Source: Phragmites australis
Taxonomy: Eukaryota > Streptophyta > Magnoliopsida > Poales > Poaceae
Length of the DNA: 64,000 bases
Direction of reading: 5' to 3'
NCBI RefSeq assembly: GCF_958298935.1
Contig: NC_084922.1
Location: 8,062,501-8,126,500, forward strand
The notes below the pieces were generated by a model. That model saw only the letters and a list, made by a program, of their open reading frames with translations. It made no database searches and was not told the DNA's origin. Position numbers and translations under genes: made by a program. The first letter of the stretch is position 1; every line of letters begins with the position of its first letter. Positions 25,713 through 36,780 of this stretch are shown one piece after another.

Positions 25713-26381
25713 TCTCTGCTTTGCCTATTGTAAAAAAAATGAGCACCGATGGAGAAGGACATCCCCTAGATTTCATTAAGAATCCATTAAGCGGGTGAGG
25801 CGCTCGAACGCTAGTAGGGATGTCAATGGGGACCCGATCCCCGATTCCCCGCGGGGAATTCCTCTATTAGGGGATGAGGATGGGGAGATTTCGTCACCCG
25901 TGAAGATATAAATGGTACAAATCATATCCCTGTCGGGTCTAGCGGGGATGGGTATGGGGAAGCATTCTCCGTCCCTGTTTCCCCGCGGGGACCCGTTTCG
26001 GCCCAACGGTGGTGGCCCAGGCGTGCACGACCAGCCCAGGCGAGAGCCAGATGTGCGGCCCAGGCAGGCACGGCCTGGCGCCGTGGTATGGTGCGGGTCG
26101 GCCCAGTGGGTGGCCTCGGCCTAGTGGACTGCCTCGGCCCAGGTGGGCGGGGACGGGTTCTCCGTCGGGTCTCCATTCCCCGCGCGGGGACAGGGATGGG
26201 GAGAAAATAGTCCCCGCGAGCAGGAGTGAGGATGGGGAATTTTCCCTCGTGCGGGGACGGGGATGGGGAGCCATTCCCCGACAGGGAATTCCCCATTGAC
26301 ATCCCTAAACGCTAGCCGGTAGGGTGCGATCGTGCATCTTAACTGTTGCACCAGCGAGATCTTCTCTGCTTTGCCTATTGT
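25713..26381 (-). mobile_element. T-tailed SINE, interrupted by a hAT-type MITE
   Basis: A perfect 19-bp direct repeat (TCTCTGCTTTGCCTATTGT at 25713-25731 and 26363-26381) brackets the segment, as for a retroposed SINE. On the minus strand the body starts near 26362. It has a GTTCGAGCGCC box-B-like motif, on the far side of the MITE from its start, and ends in a T8 run beside the repeat, as in grass p-SINE/Au-type SINEs. After removing the MITE and one 8-bp copy, the SINE is about 130 bp. The family name is inferred. The direct repeat and T tail are seen directly. Confidence 0.75.
25815..26307. mobile_element. hAT-type MITE, GC-rich, with 8-bp target duplication
   Basis: 493 bp with terminal inverted repeats TAGGGATGTCAATGGGG on the left and CCCCATTGACATCCCTA on the right. 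It is flanked by a perfect 8-bp duplication AACGCTAG (25807-25814 and 26308-26315), the hallmark length for hAT elements. The inside is GC-rich with many GGGGATGGGGA-like runs and no transposase. It inserted into the SINE above, so it is the younger event. Its open frames are chance products of high GC. Confidence 0.88.
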
Positions 26382-28716
26382 TAATCTGTCCATTTTCCCT
26401 TGAATATGCTAAGCTCAAAAAAAAAAGGGAAGAAAAAAAGAGTTTTGCCTAGCTGACAAGAACAGCAAGAGGTATGAACTGAGTAGAAAATGATAGAAGA
26501 AAAAGGATCATCATGCATAGAGGCAGCCTCTGTCCTAATGGTGCTTCCAGGGCCGGCCCTAAGGAGAGTCGAGCAGGGCGGCCACCCCAGGCCCCCAAAA
26601 TCGAGGGGTCCCTCTTCATGTATATGTGTATAATATACATAACTAACAGTTCGTACGATAACAAATAGAGCTAGGTCTAAAGTAGCAGCTAGGCTTAGTA
26701 GTCCATACGGTAGCTTAGTTTCTCTGTTCCATAAAATTTCAAGTGACCTGTCTGCCTAGTTTATTTGGTTGTTTGACTATTTCATGTTATCTTCCGTACA
26801 GATAGTCTAATTTCTTGTGTTCAGTGGGACCACGACTCCAAGGCGTCCCGCATGCCCGTAGCTTCGATTGAGGACATGCATCAGTTATTGCCATATGTGT
26901 TTTCATCGTTGGTTTTTCTGCTCTATAGTTTCTACTTCACCTCAAATGGATCCGACCCTTGTTGAGATCGTACATTTGAAATATGGAAAGGTCCCCACTT
27001 GCTCTGGCGATCAATGGGTCCAGCGTTTGTACTGCGGTGCAGGCACCTGCGAGTAGATAGCTCCAAAGCTACTATGATTGCAAGCTAACTGCTGCATGTA
27101 CCGATGAGTAACTAGAACTGCACGCAGTAAGTTGTACATAGGCATATGAGTATCTCTACCTAGCTAGCATGCATTAACGCAAGCATACGTGCATGACTCT
27201 GATCCCTCACAATTTTGTTCAGTATTTACGATAATTTTGTTCCAGCTTATCGTAACGAATGTATTTCAAATTGTTCAAACTTATCGTAAATGCTTATGAA
27301 CTCTACCCAGAATATTACCTTTATAATTAATATATATATATATATCAATATTTATGTTTAATAGGATTTCTCTTTTAATTTCATCTCGAGCCACTAAGAT
27401 CTCAGGACCGGTCCGGGTGCTTCTGGACATGGCCGTAGTAGGACATCTCCTGCATAGCCGGAGCGTTATACACTTATACATCTCTCTATCTCTGGCACTG
27501 CTCTACTGCAGGAAAGGAAGACGAGGAGCGAAACAAAGAGCCAACGAGATAGAAGGCCAATCCTAGCTTTCGAGCATGATTGTGTGTCTTCAGCTCATGG
27601 GTATCTTATAGGGAGCTCGGCTAAGCTCATGGCTGCCACGTGCCACTTGCAGACAGCTACTTCCTCAGTTAAAAACATGTATCAGTGCTACTCCTTGATC
27701 GACCTCCGTGAGGCAATAATTGCGGCGACCACTGCGTAGTTTATCACACTTATGCTAAAGGATTATGCTGTAATCTTGTTTGACGGCATGTGGCATACAG
27801 ATGCTAACGAATGTCCGGATTAGCCCTCGCAAAAAAAAAAAGAATGTCCGGATTAGCATGGTGAGCAAATGTTGGTTAGGAGACACGGTGGCATGCACCC
27901 GTCAGGTGAGAATCTGTTCAGAGTTCTGACCATATCCACACTGAGGGAAGCACACACGGCACCAGTTCAGTTCTTACTTGTAGACTTGTTTTGTATCCAC
28001 ATGGCTAGGGGGGAAATGTATAATTTGTAGGCTCACCATAGCTGGATCCGAATAATTCCCAGAATATTAGGTAAAAAATAGGTTCATTTTTCGAGGAAGT
28101 GCTTATGATGTGATTCATGGGCATGATTTGAGCATAAAAAGGCACTAACGATGATCAAGTAGATAACCTAAGCTCAACATTTTGAAATAAAGACATGTTC
28201 TATGTAACATCAGTATCAGCTGCTCTTGTTTATTTCCACCTTCCATTCCATGTCTGTACATCGGATATAAACAATAAAGCAAGTAGCTCTGCTCAGGTCG
28301 TTGGAGAGACCATTTTGGCAGTTATATTTGTCTCTAACAAGTGAATTTGATTGTACATTGTAAAAAAGAATCAATGAAAGGAAGGTGGCAAGGCGCTTTC
28401 AGTGATAAACACAAGTTTTTGCCCACAAAAAAGGTCGCAAACTTGGCATTCTCTCATGCAATTGATACTGTCCAGACTACACAGAGCACTCTGGTACAAT
28501 CAGACAAGATTTGGGCAAGAAATGCATGCCCATTGCAAGAATACGCCATGCAAAATCAAATGTCCCTTGTCCTCAGACCATCAGCTATTAATTACAGACT
28601 TTGACCCGAGGGGGCTTACAAAGGTAACAAAATGCCTTGTGTGTCCCCAGAGAAGCAAGCAACTTCATCTAGCTAGCTAGCAACAGGTGAAACGGAGTGT
28701 GTAATTGGTTCCCATG
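26382..28716. other. Intergenic, no gene recognised
   Basis: AT-rich to mixed DNA. The string CAGGGCCGGCCC near 26550 looks like a grass transposon terminus, but no partner end was found. A short A-tailed insertion lies at 27809-27857 (separate entry). The section next to 28717 probably holds the 3' UTR of the PP2A gene. No other gene is recognisable. Confidence 0.5.
27809..27857 (+). repeat. Very short A-tailed insertion with 16-bp target duplication
   Basis: GAATGTCCGGATTAGC occurs at 27809-27824 and again at 27842-27857. Between the copies lie only CCTCGC and eleven As. This is the form expected of an extremely 5'-truncated retroposon. Confidence 0.6.
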
Positions 28717-31216
28717 TCATGTCACAGTGGGGGCTACCAGACGAGCTGATGAAGGGGGCGCCGGAAAAATCGACTCGGCAATCACTGGTTGGTACCCACG
28801 GGTGGCACTCCGCTCCAGCTGCTCCCACATAAGCCTTCGACGCTCCTCGGTCGCAGCTCGCTTCTCCTCTTCCTCTTGGAAATTTTTCTGACAGGCCAGG
28901 AGCAATCTCTCATCCATGTCGAGGAACATTTTCCTCACGTTCATCGTGACGTTGAGTACCGATTGGTTCCAGTGCCAACGGGTGTTCCTCTCCAGAGCTG
29001 GATATATAAGAGGTAGGATCACTTGACGATATTGGGAGATCATATCAAACAAGTGCTCGTTGTTCCATAGGAATAAGGCTCTCTCAGCAACCTGCAAAAA
29101 GCATGCCAAAAGAGCAGTGCTTCAGTTTCAAAGGTAGCTTTTTTATGTAATACTTCTATATGTATCATAGAACATGCAAGTGACCATGAGAGAAGCAGAC
29201 AGCAGTGTTAGGCATTCATAATCTTACATTTATGTACTTCTCGAATAAGCAAAAAGGGATAAAAAGACAGTAGGCACATATAACTATATAAGAAACACAT
29301 ATAACTATATAAGAAAACAGGAGTCACTGCATCCCATCCGCATTAGTGCACAAAATCGATAGGTGTTGCAAATGGAAAATCACAGTTCTACCTAGTTGAT
29401 TGTCAAGCTCCACAAAGTGCACATGCCTACAACTTGATTTATTAATTATTTGCATTCATAACATGACTCCACACCCTTATACCCCTGTCAAGATGATTCC
29501 CCCCACAGCTTCCTATTATCTGCCTTTAGACTGAGGATTTGATCTTTCGTGACCTAGAATAAATCGAGACCAATATAAGGCAGAACTAAAGAATTATAGC
29601 GCATTTCCAGCCCTAAGTTAAAAACCAAATGGCCTGAAGCCTCAGCCTCAGTGCCTCACAAAGGAAAGTGGCCACCAACTGCACTTAAGCCAAGAACATA
29701 AGAGTGTGGTCTCACTTTAGCCAACAAGGAAAGAGTTTACCACTGAAGAAATATCTTATCCTTAATTAGTAAGCACTATGTCATAAAGGCGCAGGGGACC
29801 ATGGAATGGAAGTAACACTAATAAATTAGAAAAGCACGGGGAAAAGGAAAGAGGCCAAACAGATTCTTCGATTAAAATAAGCAAAAGATTCAACCGGCAA
29901 ACAACTTTGCAACTACTCCTTGATAAAATAGATGTGCTCGCAACATCTTATAAATTATCAGAGAAACTCATATTACACAAGCGTTTACTGCTGCTATTTC
30001 CCACCATAGCAATTGTTGTGAACAAATAGGCAGAAAAAACTATACAAAGAAGACACAATTTAAGGGCCAACATTAATCAAGGACTACTTGAAATTATTTT
30101 TTCTGATTTTGGAAAGAAACTTACCTGAAAATGAGAGCTATTCAGGCAATTTGCAATCCTCCGGAATAAGGGAACCATGCACTTCTGAAATTCAGCCATG
30201 TCAGTCAACTCCAGCACCTCCTCTAACTCCCCTAAGAACATCATTTCCTTTTGAGTGTTTGTAACTGGCCAATACTTCAACAGGCCTCTGATCACAGTCC
30301 CCGCAAGCTTTGGTTCCTTCTCAATAAATCGGGTAATGCAATATGTCAGTTGCGGCAGATACACTCCCACCGTTTTTGGCTTATGAAGTGGAATCAATGC
30401 TTTCCATAGGAACAACTTGTGTTCCTCCTTCAATGGCTTCGCAAACCCACTTATTACACTGCCAAAGACCTCCAACAGCTCGGCAATCCCGTTATGATGA
30501 TCCATCTCAAACACAAATCTATAGAAGATATTGCTCACGGCCTTACGGATGAATGGGCGGTTTCCCATGAACTTGCCATATATCCTATGCAATATAGTCT
30601 TCAAGCAGTCCCTCTCTCTCGGGTCATCAGAATCAAACAGATCGAGCAGCCTCGAGACAAAAGAACTATCCACATACTTCCTGGCTACCTTGGCATCGAC
30701 AAGCGGCGATGTCACAAACCTAAGGAGAAACTCATATACGACTTGCAGGTGGTACCAGGATGGATCAAAGAATGGATCGTCCTCCTCAGTCTCCGAAGCC
30801 GCGGTGCCCGACCGGACTTTGGGCGGGAAGACCCTGAAAAGGTTGACAGCAAACATGCGCACGCACGCCGAGATCATCGTCTCCGAGAGGGGCTCCTCGG
30901 CGGCGCCAATGCAGTCGACCAGAGACATGAGCATCTGTCGCTTCCTCTCCTTCTCTGGCGAGTCCTTGCCCCGGTCGGAGAAGTCGAACACCACGCAGCA
31001 AATGTTAACCTTCTGCACGAAGGCCTCCTCCCTGGACCTCACCTCGGCTCCAGCGCCCCCTGCGGGAGGCAGCGGCGAGACGTTCGGCTTCCCCGCGGCT
31101 CCATTCTCTCGGGGAGACACCGGAGGCGGCTTCGACGGCGGCGAGCCCCCTCCGCTGCCGCCAGAGCTGGACTTCATCGACTTCCACGACAGCTTGCCGA
31201 TAAATTGCTTCCACAT
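28717..31216 (-). CDS. Protein phosphatase 2A B' (B56) regulatory subunit
   Basis: Two exons on the minus strand, 31216-30125 and 29091-28717, joined by GT-AG with frame kept, give 488 aa. B56 subunits direct the PP2A catalytic-scaffold dimer to its substrates, through a curved stack of HEAT-like helices that covers most of this protein. Conserved B56 stretches are visible, such as [30 protein letters not shown]-like FYRFVFEMD, the FSVISGFA-like segment, [14 protein letters not shown] [10 protein letters not shown] and HWNQSV. The N-terminus after [12 protein letters not shown] is a Ser/Gly/Pro-rich linker (residues about 15-60). The start at 31216 has an excellent context (GCCGCCATGT) and the family N-terminus; an in-frame ATG ten codons upstream is less likely. 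The C-terminus RLVAPTVT is not the peroxisomal SSL tail of the theta isoform. The exact isoform is not resolved. Confidence 0.93.
29275..29316. repeat. 21-bp tandem duplication in the PP2A intron
   Basis: A unit beginning CACATATAACTATATAAG is present twice in a row within the about 1-kb intron. It is a simple local duplication. Confidence 0.7.
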
Positions 31217-34123
31217 GGCGGCGAGATCCGGTGGCACCAACACCACATCAAATCGCTCCGATTAAACAACCATTGCGACAATCCCAGCCTCCCAGGAACA
31301 CGGCGGCGCGAATCCCGGGCCGTAAAAAACCGCACTTGCGACGGCGACCAGCGGCCGATTCTCCTGCAACAACGACAAGAGGTCGGGAGGCACGCTGCAA
31401 CCTCAGGAACGGATAAATCACTCGCTCCGCAACGAATCCACGCTGCAAATGCGCCGGATCAAGAAGCCACCCACAAGAACGCACCGAAACTAGAGGAAAT
31501 GACACGCCGCCCCCAAGAAACCGGGCAGGGCAAGGATCCGGCAATGAGGGGAGAGACTCAGGGCCAGATCCGGGCGCGTGGGGCGGCCATGGGTTGGGAT
31601 TTCGGGAGGGGAAACGGGTGGAGAGGTGGGAAAATTTTTGCCGTTTTGTGGAGGTGGCAGCCACTGTAGGAGAGGAGAGGACAGTGCGAGTGAGCGAGTT
31701 GCAGTGGTGCATGGATGGTGGACCGCCTGCTCACACTGTCTCCGCCGTCGGATCAGCTGCCTCAGCCGTTGGACTGTTGAGCGGCTGATTTCGCTTTATG
31801 ATTTCTTTTTCCTTCTTTAGTTCTGGAAAGGCATACAGGTATGAACTGTATGATGGTGATTGGATGGGAAAGGATACTGGGTTTACAAATTCGTTTTTCA
31901 TCCGAAAAAAGCCCTCAGCCATTTCTTCGAAATTCACGATGACCATACAGTAATTTGGTGAAAATCAGTTGAATTTAAAATAATAATGATATCGTTTAGA
32001 GTGAGGTGAATAGATATTTTTATAAAAATTTATCATCTTTTACCGTCAGGCTAAACTTACAGCAGAAAATAAACTAACAGATTTTTTACAAGTGAAAAAC
32101 CTAAATATGCTAGACTCAACTAGTGTTCAATTACTCTAAATAAGTGTAAAAATTATAATCATTTGGTGACAAAGATCATTCAAAATTAACAAAAGATATG
32201 AAAAAAAAACTCTAGTTGAAAATCATAAAAATATTGTTCACTGGATACTCCGGTTTGATCTGGATACTCTGAGTTCAGATCTGATCGTACAGAATCCGGA
32301 GTATCCGGGTTTAATCTAGAACCTTTGATAGAGAATCAACTCGAAATTGAAAATAAACACTGTCTAAAAGGTTCTAGCTCAAAACAAGTAAAGTCGTATA
32401 TTCCAATTGATGATTCCAAGTAGATCTAGGGAGAATCTACAATTAAATACACACGAAGAAGTAGATCGAGCAAAATACACAAATATTAAGCAAGAACACA
32501 ATAACAAGTAAACAAGAGAGAATGCACAAAATTTATTTTTCGAAGTTCGGACACCTTCTCTAAAGTTTTACGTCTCCGTTAAGGGGCTCGGTCACACTTA
32601 AGTTGAGTCTCTCTCAACTATTTTTCTCTCCAAACTCGGTCATACTTGAGCTTGGGTTTCCACTCTTGATTTCTTCCCTTTCAAAGACGAAATTAAAACC
32701 TTCACAAACTTCTTGTGGCACACTATAACCTTGGGTGATTACCGATAATGCCTAGCAGCTTAGGGGATTGAATCCCTAAGAGTAACAAGCACTCCATGAA
32801 CTTCATGTCGATGAACTCAAGTGCTTAGGATGGGAGTTTAGCTCACTTGCAATATCTCAATTCAACTCACTATTTTTCTCAAATTACACACTAGATTGGA
32901 ATGAGAGGGAGTTTTTTTTTTTTTTTTTTTTTGCTCTAGAAGGTTTTCTTTCGTACCTAAGCAACAGCAAAAAGGATGGGGTGAGAGGCTATATATACCC
33001 AACCACCAAAAACTAGCTGTTACATAGCTTTTTTTACTGACCTGGAGTATCTGGATCAACTCAGAGACTCCGGGTTGGCACTAGAACGCTTAACCGAGAA
33101 TCGTGACAGAAGCTTATCCCAGAGACTCCGGACAGAACAGCAAAATCAAAAATATCTATGTCAACTTGGAGACTCCGAGTGAAATGAAGAAGCCCCAAAC
33201 CGAGACCCAAACCCGGAGCCTCATCCGAAGGGTCTAGAACCCCAAAAATCCGGATTCCACCCGGAACCTCCAAGTTCAACATAACTGACCCCTGAAAAAA
33301 CAGCGATAACTTTTGATCCCAAAGTCCGATTTTAATTATTTTATACTCTATAGAAAGCTTATTCATGACCTCAAACACAATGTATCAAACTAGGAATACT
33401 CTGAAACTTAATTTGGACACTTTCACACTTTCCGCACCAGGCTCCCTAAACTAACTCTCACTTTGGGTTAGTTATAAAACTCTTGAGGACTGAGATACTA
33501 TAATTAGCTCTATGTTGTATCTCTCTTAATAATGTGGCATACTTATACTTAGTTTCAAATGTAAAACTCGTTTGAACCAATTTGAGTCTTTGAATACTTT
33601 CAAGTACCGCTTGTTCCTTTCAAATCTTGAGGGTTGTCAACTTCTATATAATATTCACTCTATCTTTTCTTAATTTTTCATATGATTGATGCGAGTCACT
33701 CATAGCTTTCCATGGCCTCACGCAGTCCATTAGTGCAAAATCATTCACTCGCTCTTCACTATCGCCTTGGTCCTTCGGCGTCAAGGCATTTGCTTGTACT
33801 TCACTACTGGATGGTCCATCGCAGTCGTCTTGCTCGCCCTTCACCATTTTACCGTAGAAAACCATTTTGTATCTGACATCTTCAATAAATTCACTTTATC
33901 ATATATGAAGTTCAATTTTGTTATTCACTTTTTGCATATATGATTTTAATTCAACTTATGTCTTGTTATGTATTATAACCTCAACTCACTCTGAAGCACA
34001 AAGCACATGAGCTAGTCCATAAAACTCTATTGACAATGATATATCTTTAGTTACTTAATCTCCGCAAGTAACTTAACATTCATTCTTCAAACTTCTTCTT
34101 TTTTATGAACATCACTAAGATCT
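31217..34123. other. PP2A leader region, then repeat-derived DNA
   Basis: 31217 to about 31750 is GC-rich and should include the promoter and 5' UTR of the PP2A gene. From about 31980 to 34100 the DNA is AT-rich and repeat-like. It has short imperfect palindromic motifs built on ACTCCGG/CCGGAGT (32240-32310), a T22 run at 32913-32932, and phrases reminiscent of non-coding parts of grass LTR retrotransposons. I found no LTR ends or coding domains, so the class is left open. Confidence 0.4.
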
Positions 34124-34331
34124 CAATAACTTTGATGTAATTCTTTAACTCATGGCATTTCTTAATAAATTCATACTTTATTTCTTATGCATCTCCTATG
34201 AAATAACCTAATAACAATTCTCAGCATCAATAACTTTGATGTAATTCTTTAACTCATGGTATTTCTTAATGAATTCATACTTCATTTCTTATGCATCTCC
34301 TATGAAATAACCTAATAACAATTCTCAGTAT
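34124..34331. repeat. Two tandem copies of a 104-bp unit
   Basis: The unit starting CAATAACTTTGATGTAATTC is present at 34124-34227 and 34228-34331 with only a few substitutions. It is non-coding and AT-rich. Confidence 0.85.
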
Positions 34332-34794
34332 CATTGTTAGTTCATATGTATTGTCATCATTTATCTGAGCATCACCTAGAGCTCATTGATCTTGATGCAT
34401 ATCTCTCTTTCATGCCATCTATGGAACATCCTACCAACAATTTTTAACAACATAGTTAGTCCATAGATATTATCATTAATTACCAAAATCACACATAAGT
34501 GCTAGATGCACTTTCAGAATTTCATCTAATTTTTATTTATTTTTAAAAAATGAATTTGAATTTAGCCAAAAACCGATTGATTTCTGAATGCGAACCGCAG
34601 TGAATTGGTCACATTATAATGGACACACTAATTATCTTGTCCTTCCATTTCTTACACCTAACATTCATCTATTTTTTTGATTTTCTTATATACCTCTTTT
34701 TTTTCACATATCTACTTAGTACAAATATGTCCACATAGGCTAGTAAAAATTTCTCTTCCATTGTTGGGAAAATATAAAATAGGGAAATCGACGT
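34332..34794. other. AT-rich DNA, nothing recognised
   Basis: Continuation of the same AT-rich repeat-like interval. No ends, coding domains or RNA genes are visible. Confidence 0.4.
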
Positions 34795-35053
34795 TAAATC
34801 TGTAGTTTTGTGAAATTGTTGCTTAAATATATAGTTTTGCGATAATTTTGCCAAAATATATGTAGTTTTACAATAAAATCAACACTAAATCTGTAGTTTT
34901 ATGAAACTATTATTTAAATATGTAGGTTTACAATAATTTTATCAAAGTATCTATAGTTTTGCGATAAAATTGATATTAAATATGTAGTTTTGTAAAATAT
35001 TATTTAAATATGTAATTTTGTAATAATTTTGTTAAAGTATCTGTAGTTTTACA
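34795..35053. repeat. Degenerate 91-bp tandem repeat, nearly three copies
   Basis: Units begin at 34795, 34886 and 34977 with TAAATCTGTAGTTTT or a close variant. Each unit has shorter internal periodicity around TGTAGTTTTRCRATAA. The third copy is incomplete. It is non-coding. Confidence 0.85.
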
Positions 35054-36780
35054 AAATTTACTCTTTGAAAAACCAGTGGTGAGTTCGTCTTTGTTCTAAA
35101 GGCAAATGATGGCTTGGTTTCACATCCCAAAACCTAATTAATTCCTTCTCAAAATGTGGTTTGAGTAGGCATGAAGTCCTCCGACCTTTCGTTTGCCCCA
35201 AGATCGCAAAATATGATGTTCTTGAAACCCTTGCTGCCAATTGACATAGAGTAGTTTATCTATAACCAGATGATTCTACTCACGATTTCATTTGAGGTCT
35301 TCCTAATAAGCTTAGCTTAGCTAAAGCTAAGAGTGTCACTTTCTCGAAAGAAATCTTTCAAAAGGAGGAGGAGAAGAAGTGAGTCCATGGATTAAAATTT
35401 TGTTGAATTTTTGGTGAAAATTTTGAATTTCGAGAATTTTAGCTGGGAACAAAATATCTAATTTTAGAATTTTCTTTTACTGACATGTGAAACTCACGTA
35501 GAAGAGAATGAAAAATGACTGAAATTTCAACTATTTAATAGAAATTTCAGCATGGTCCACAGAAAAGAGGATGAAAAATAACTGAAATTTCAATAAAATT
35601 TTAGGAATTTTAGTCCTTTCATCTGTGAAGAAAAAATTGTAAAACGTAATTAAAATACCTGAAAGTGACACTGGAAAGCGACAGCTATAACCGGCCATGG
35701 ATAAGGCCGTCGTTTTCTCCCCGGAAAAGAGAGAACAACCGGTGCTGATCCGTCGCTGCCACGCACTCATTCAGCGGCGGCGAGACCACGTCAATTGCAA
35801 GCCCAACCTGCTACCCATGTTCTGTGTTTTGGTTCAGAGCACTGCTGGAAGAACATGGCTCAAGCCATGGTTCTTCAACAGAAGAAACGTTTTACCTTGG
35901 AGAGCAGCGATCTCAGGCAGTCAATGCCACATGGTCAGACAGCCATCAGGGATCTCTGCTTGTTTAATACTGAGGCATGCTTCATTTTCAATCCATTCCA
36001 TTTGGCAATAGCATGGCATGGGTTCAATGAACAATATCCATCGTTGACTACACATCAAGGCTCTAAAACTAGGTACCAGGTACTCGCTAGGCCGCCTCAC
36101 CTTGTAGCGAGTATATGGTAATCGGCCTTGTAGTATCATGCTAAGTGACCTAGTCCTTGCACAAGGCTCACTACACATTCACTATTGAAGTTCAGAACGA
36201 CTATTCGTTACAGACCTTCCAGGGCCCATGGGGGACACCCTACTGAATATAAATGGGAGTGAAACATCAGCGATCTAAATTTCAATCGCTGATTGATACC
36301 CAAGCTCATCAGTTAATGATCGGAATGAAAGTGCAATTGAGCAAATCAGAATGTATCAGCAACAGAAGAAGCTGATTACATATCATAGGATGGAGAACCA
36401 CAAACTTCAAACAAAACCATAGGTCAACATAATAAGATGTATAACAGCATGTCATTGCCCTCACACCTGTAGAGTATGAAGTATCACACATATAACCTAA
36501 CAGCAAAACAGAAAGCAGACGAGAAACATTGAACAACATGAGTTCTGCGTGTCTGGTCTTATTCATCAAGAGACGAAACTGTAGGCGTGTATTTCAAGCT
36601 TCGGATCTATATGTCGAAACTACCGACAAGTAATGAAACTACAACCAACTCAATAGCTTAAGGGGACTGAAAGCAGTAGGTGACAACTGTACACATTTCT
36701 ATCTCACGTGAAGAACCTCAGGAGAGCAAAGTTTCCTCTTTCCTTCAAGAAGCCCGCGCATACCAAGCATGGAGTGTGCC
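35054..36780. other. Intergenic, no gene recognised
   Basis: AT-rich with a moderately GC-richer part near 35690-36240. Open frames there (for example 35697-36121 in two frames) resemble no family and have no exon partners. The portion next to 36781 is likely the 3' UTR of the Aux/IAA gene. Confidence 0.5.

Noticed and set aside
25922..26302. Several Pro/Arg-rich frames in the GC-rich block
   Set aside because: They fall inside the hAT MITE and arise from its GGGGATGGGG-type repeats.
30419..31669. Long open frame of 416 codons on the plus strand
   Set aside because: It is the antisense shadow of the first exon of the PP2A B' gene and its GC-rich leader.
32220..33440. Possible LTR retrotransposon
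   Set aside because: The style of the sequence fits, but neither paired LTR ends, a target duplication nor coding domains could be found, so it is only noted as repeat-like.
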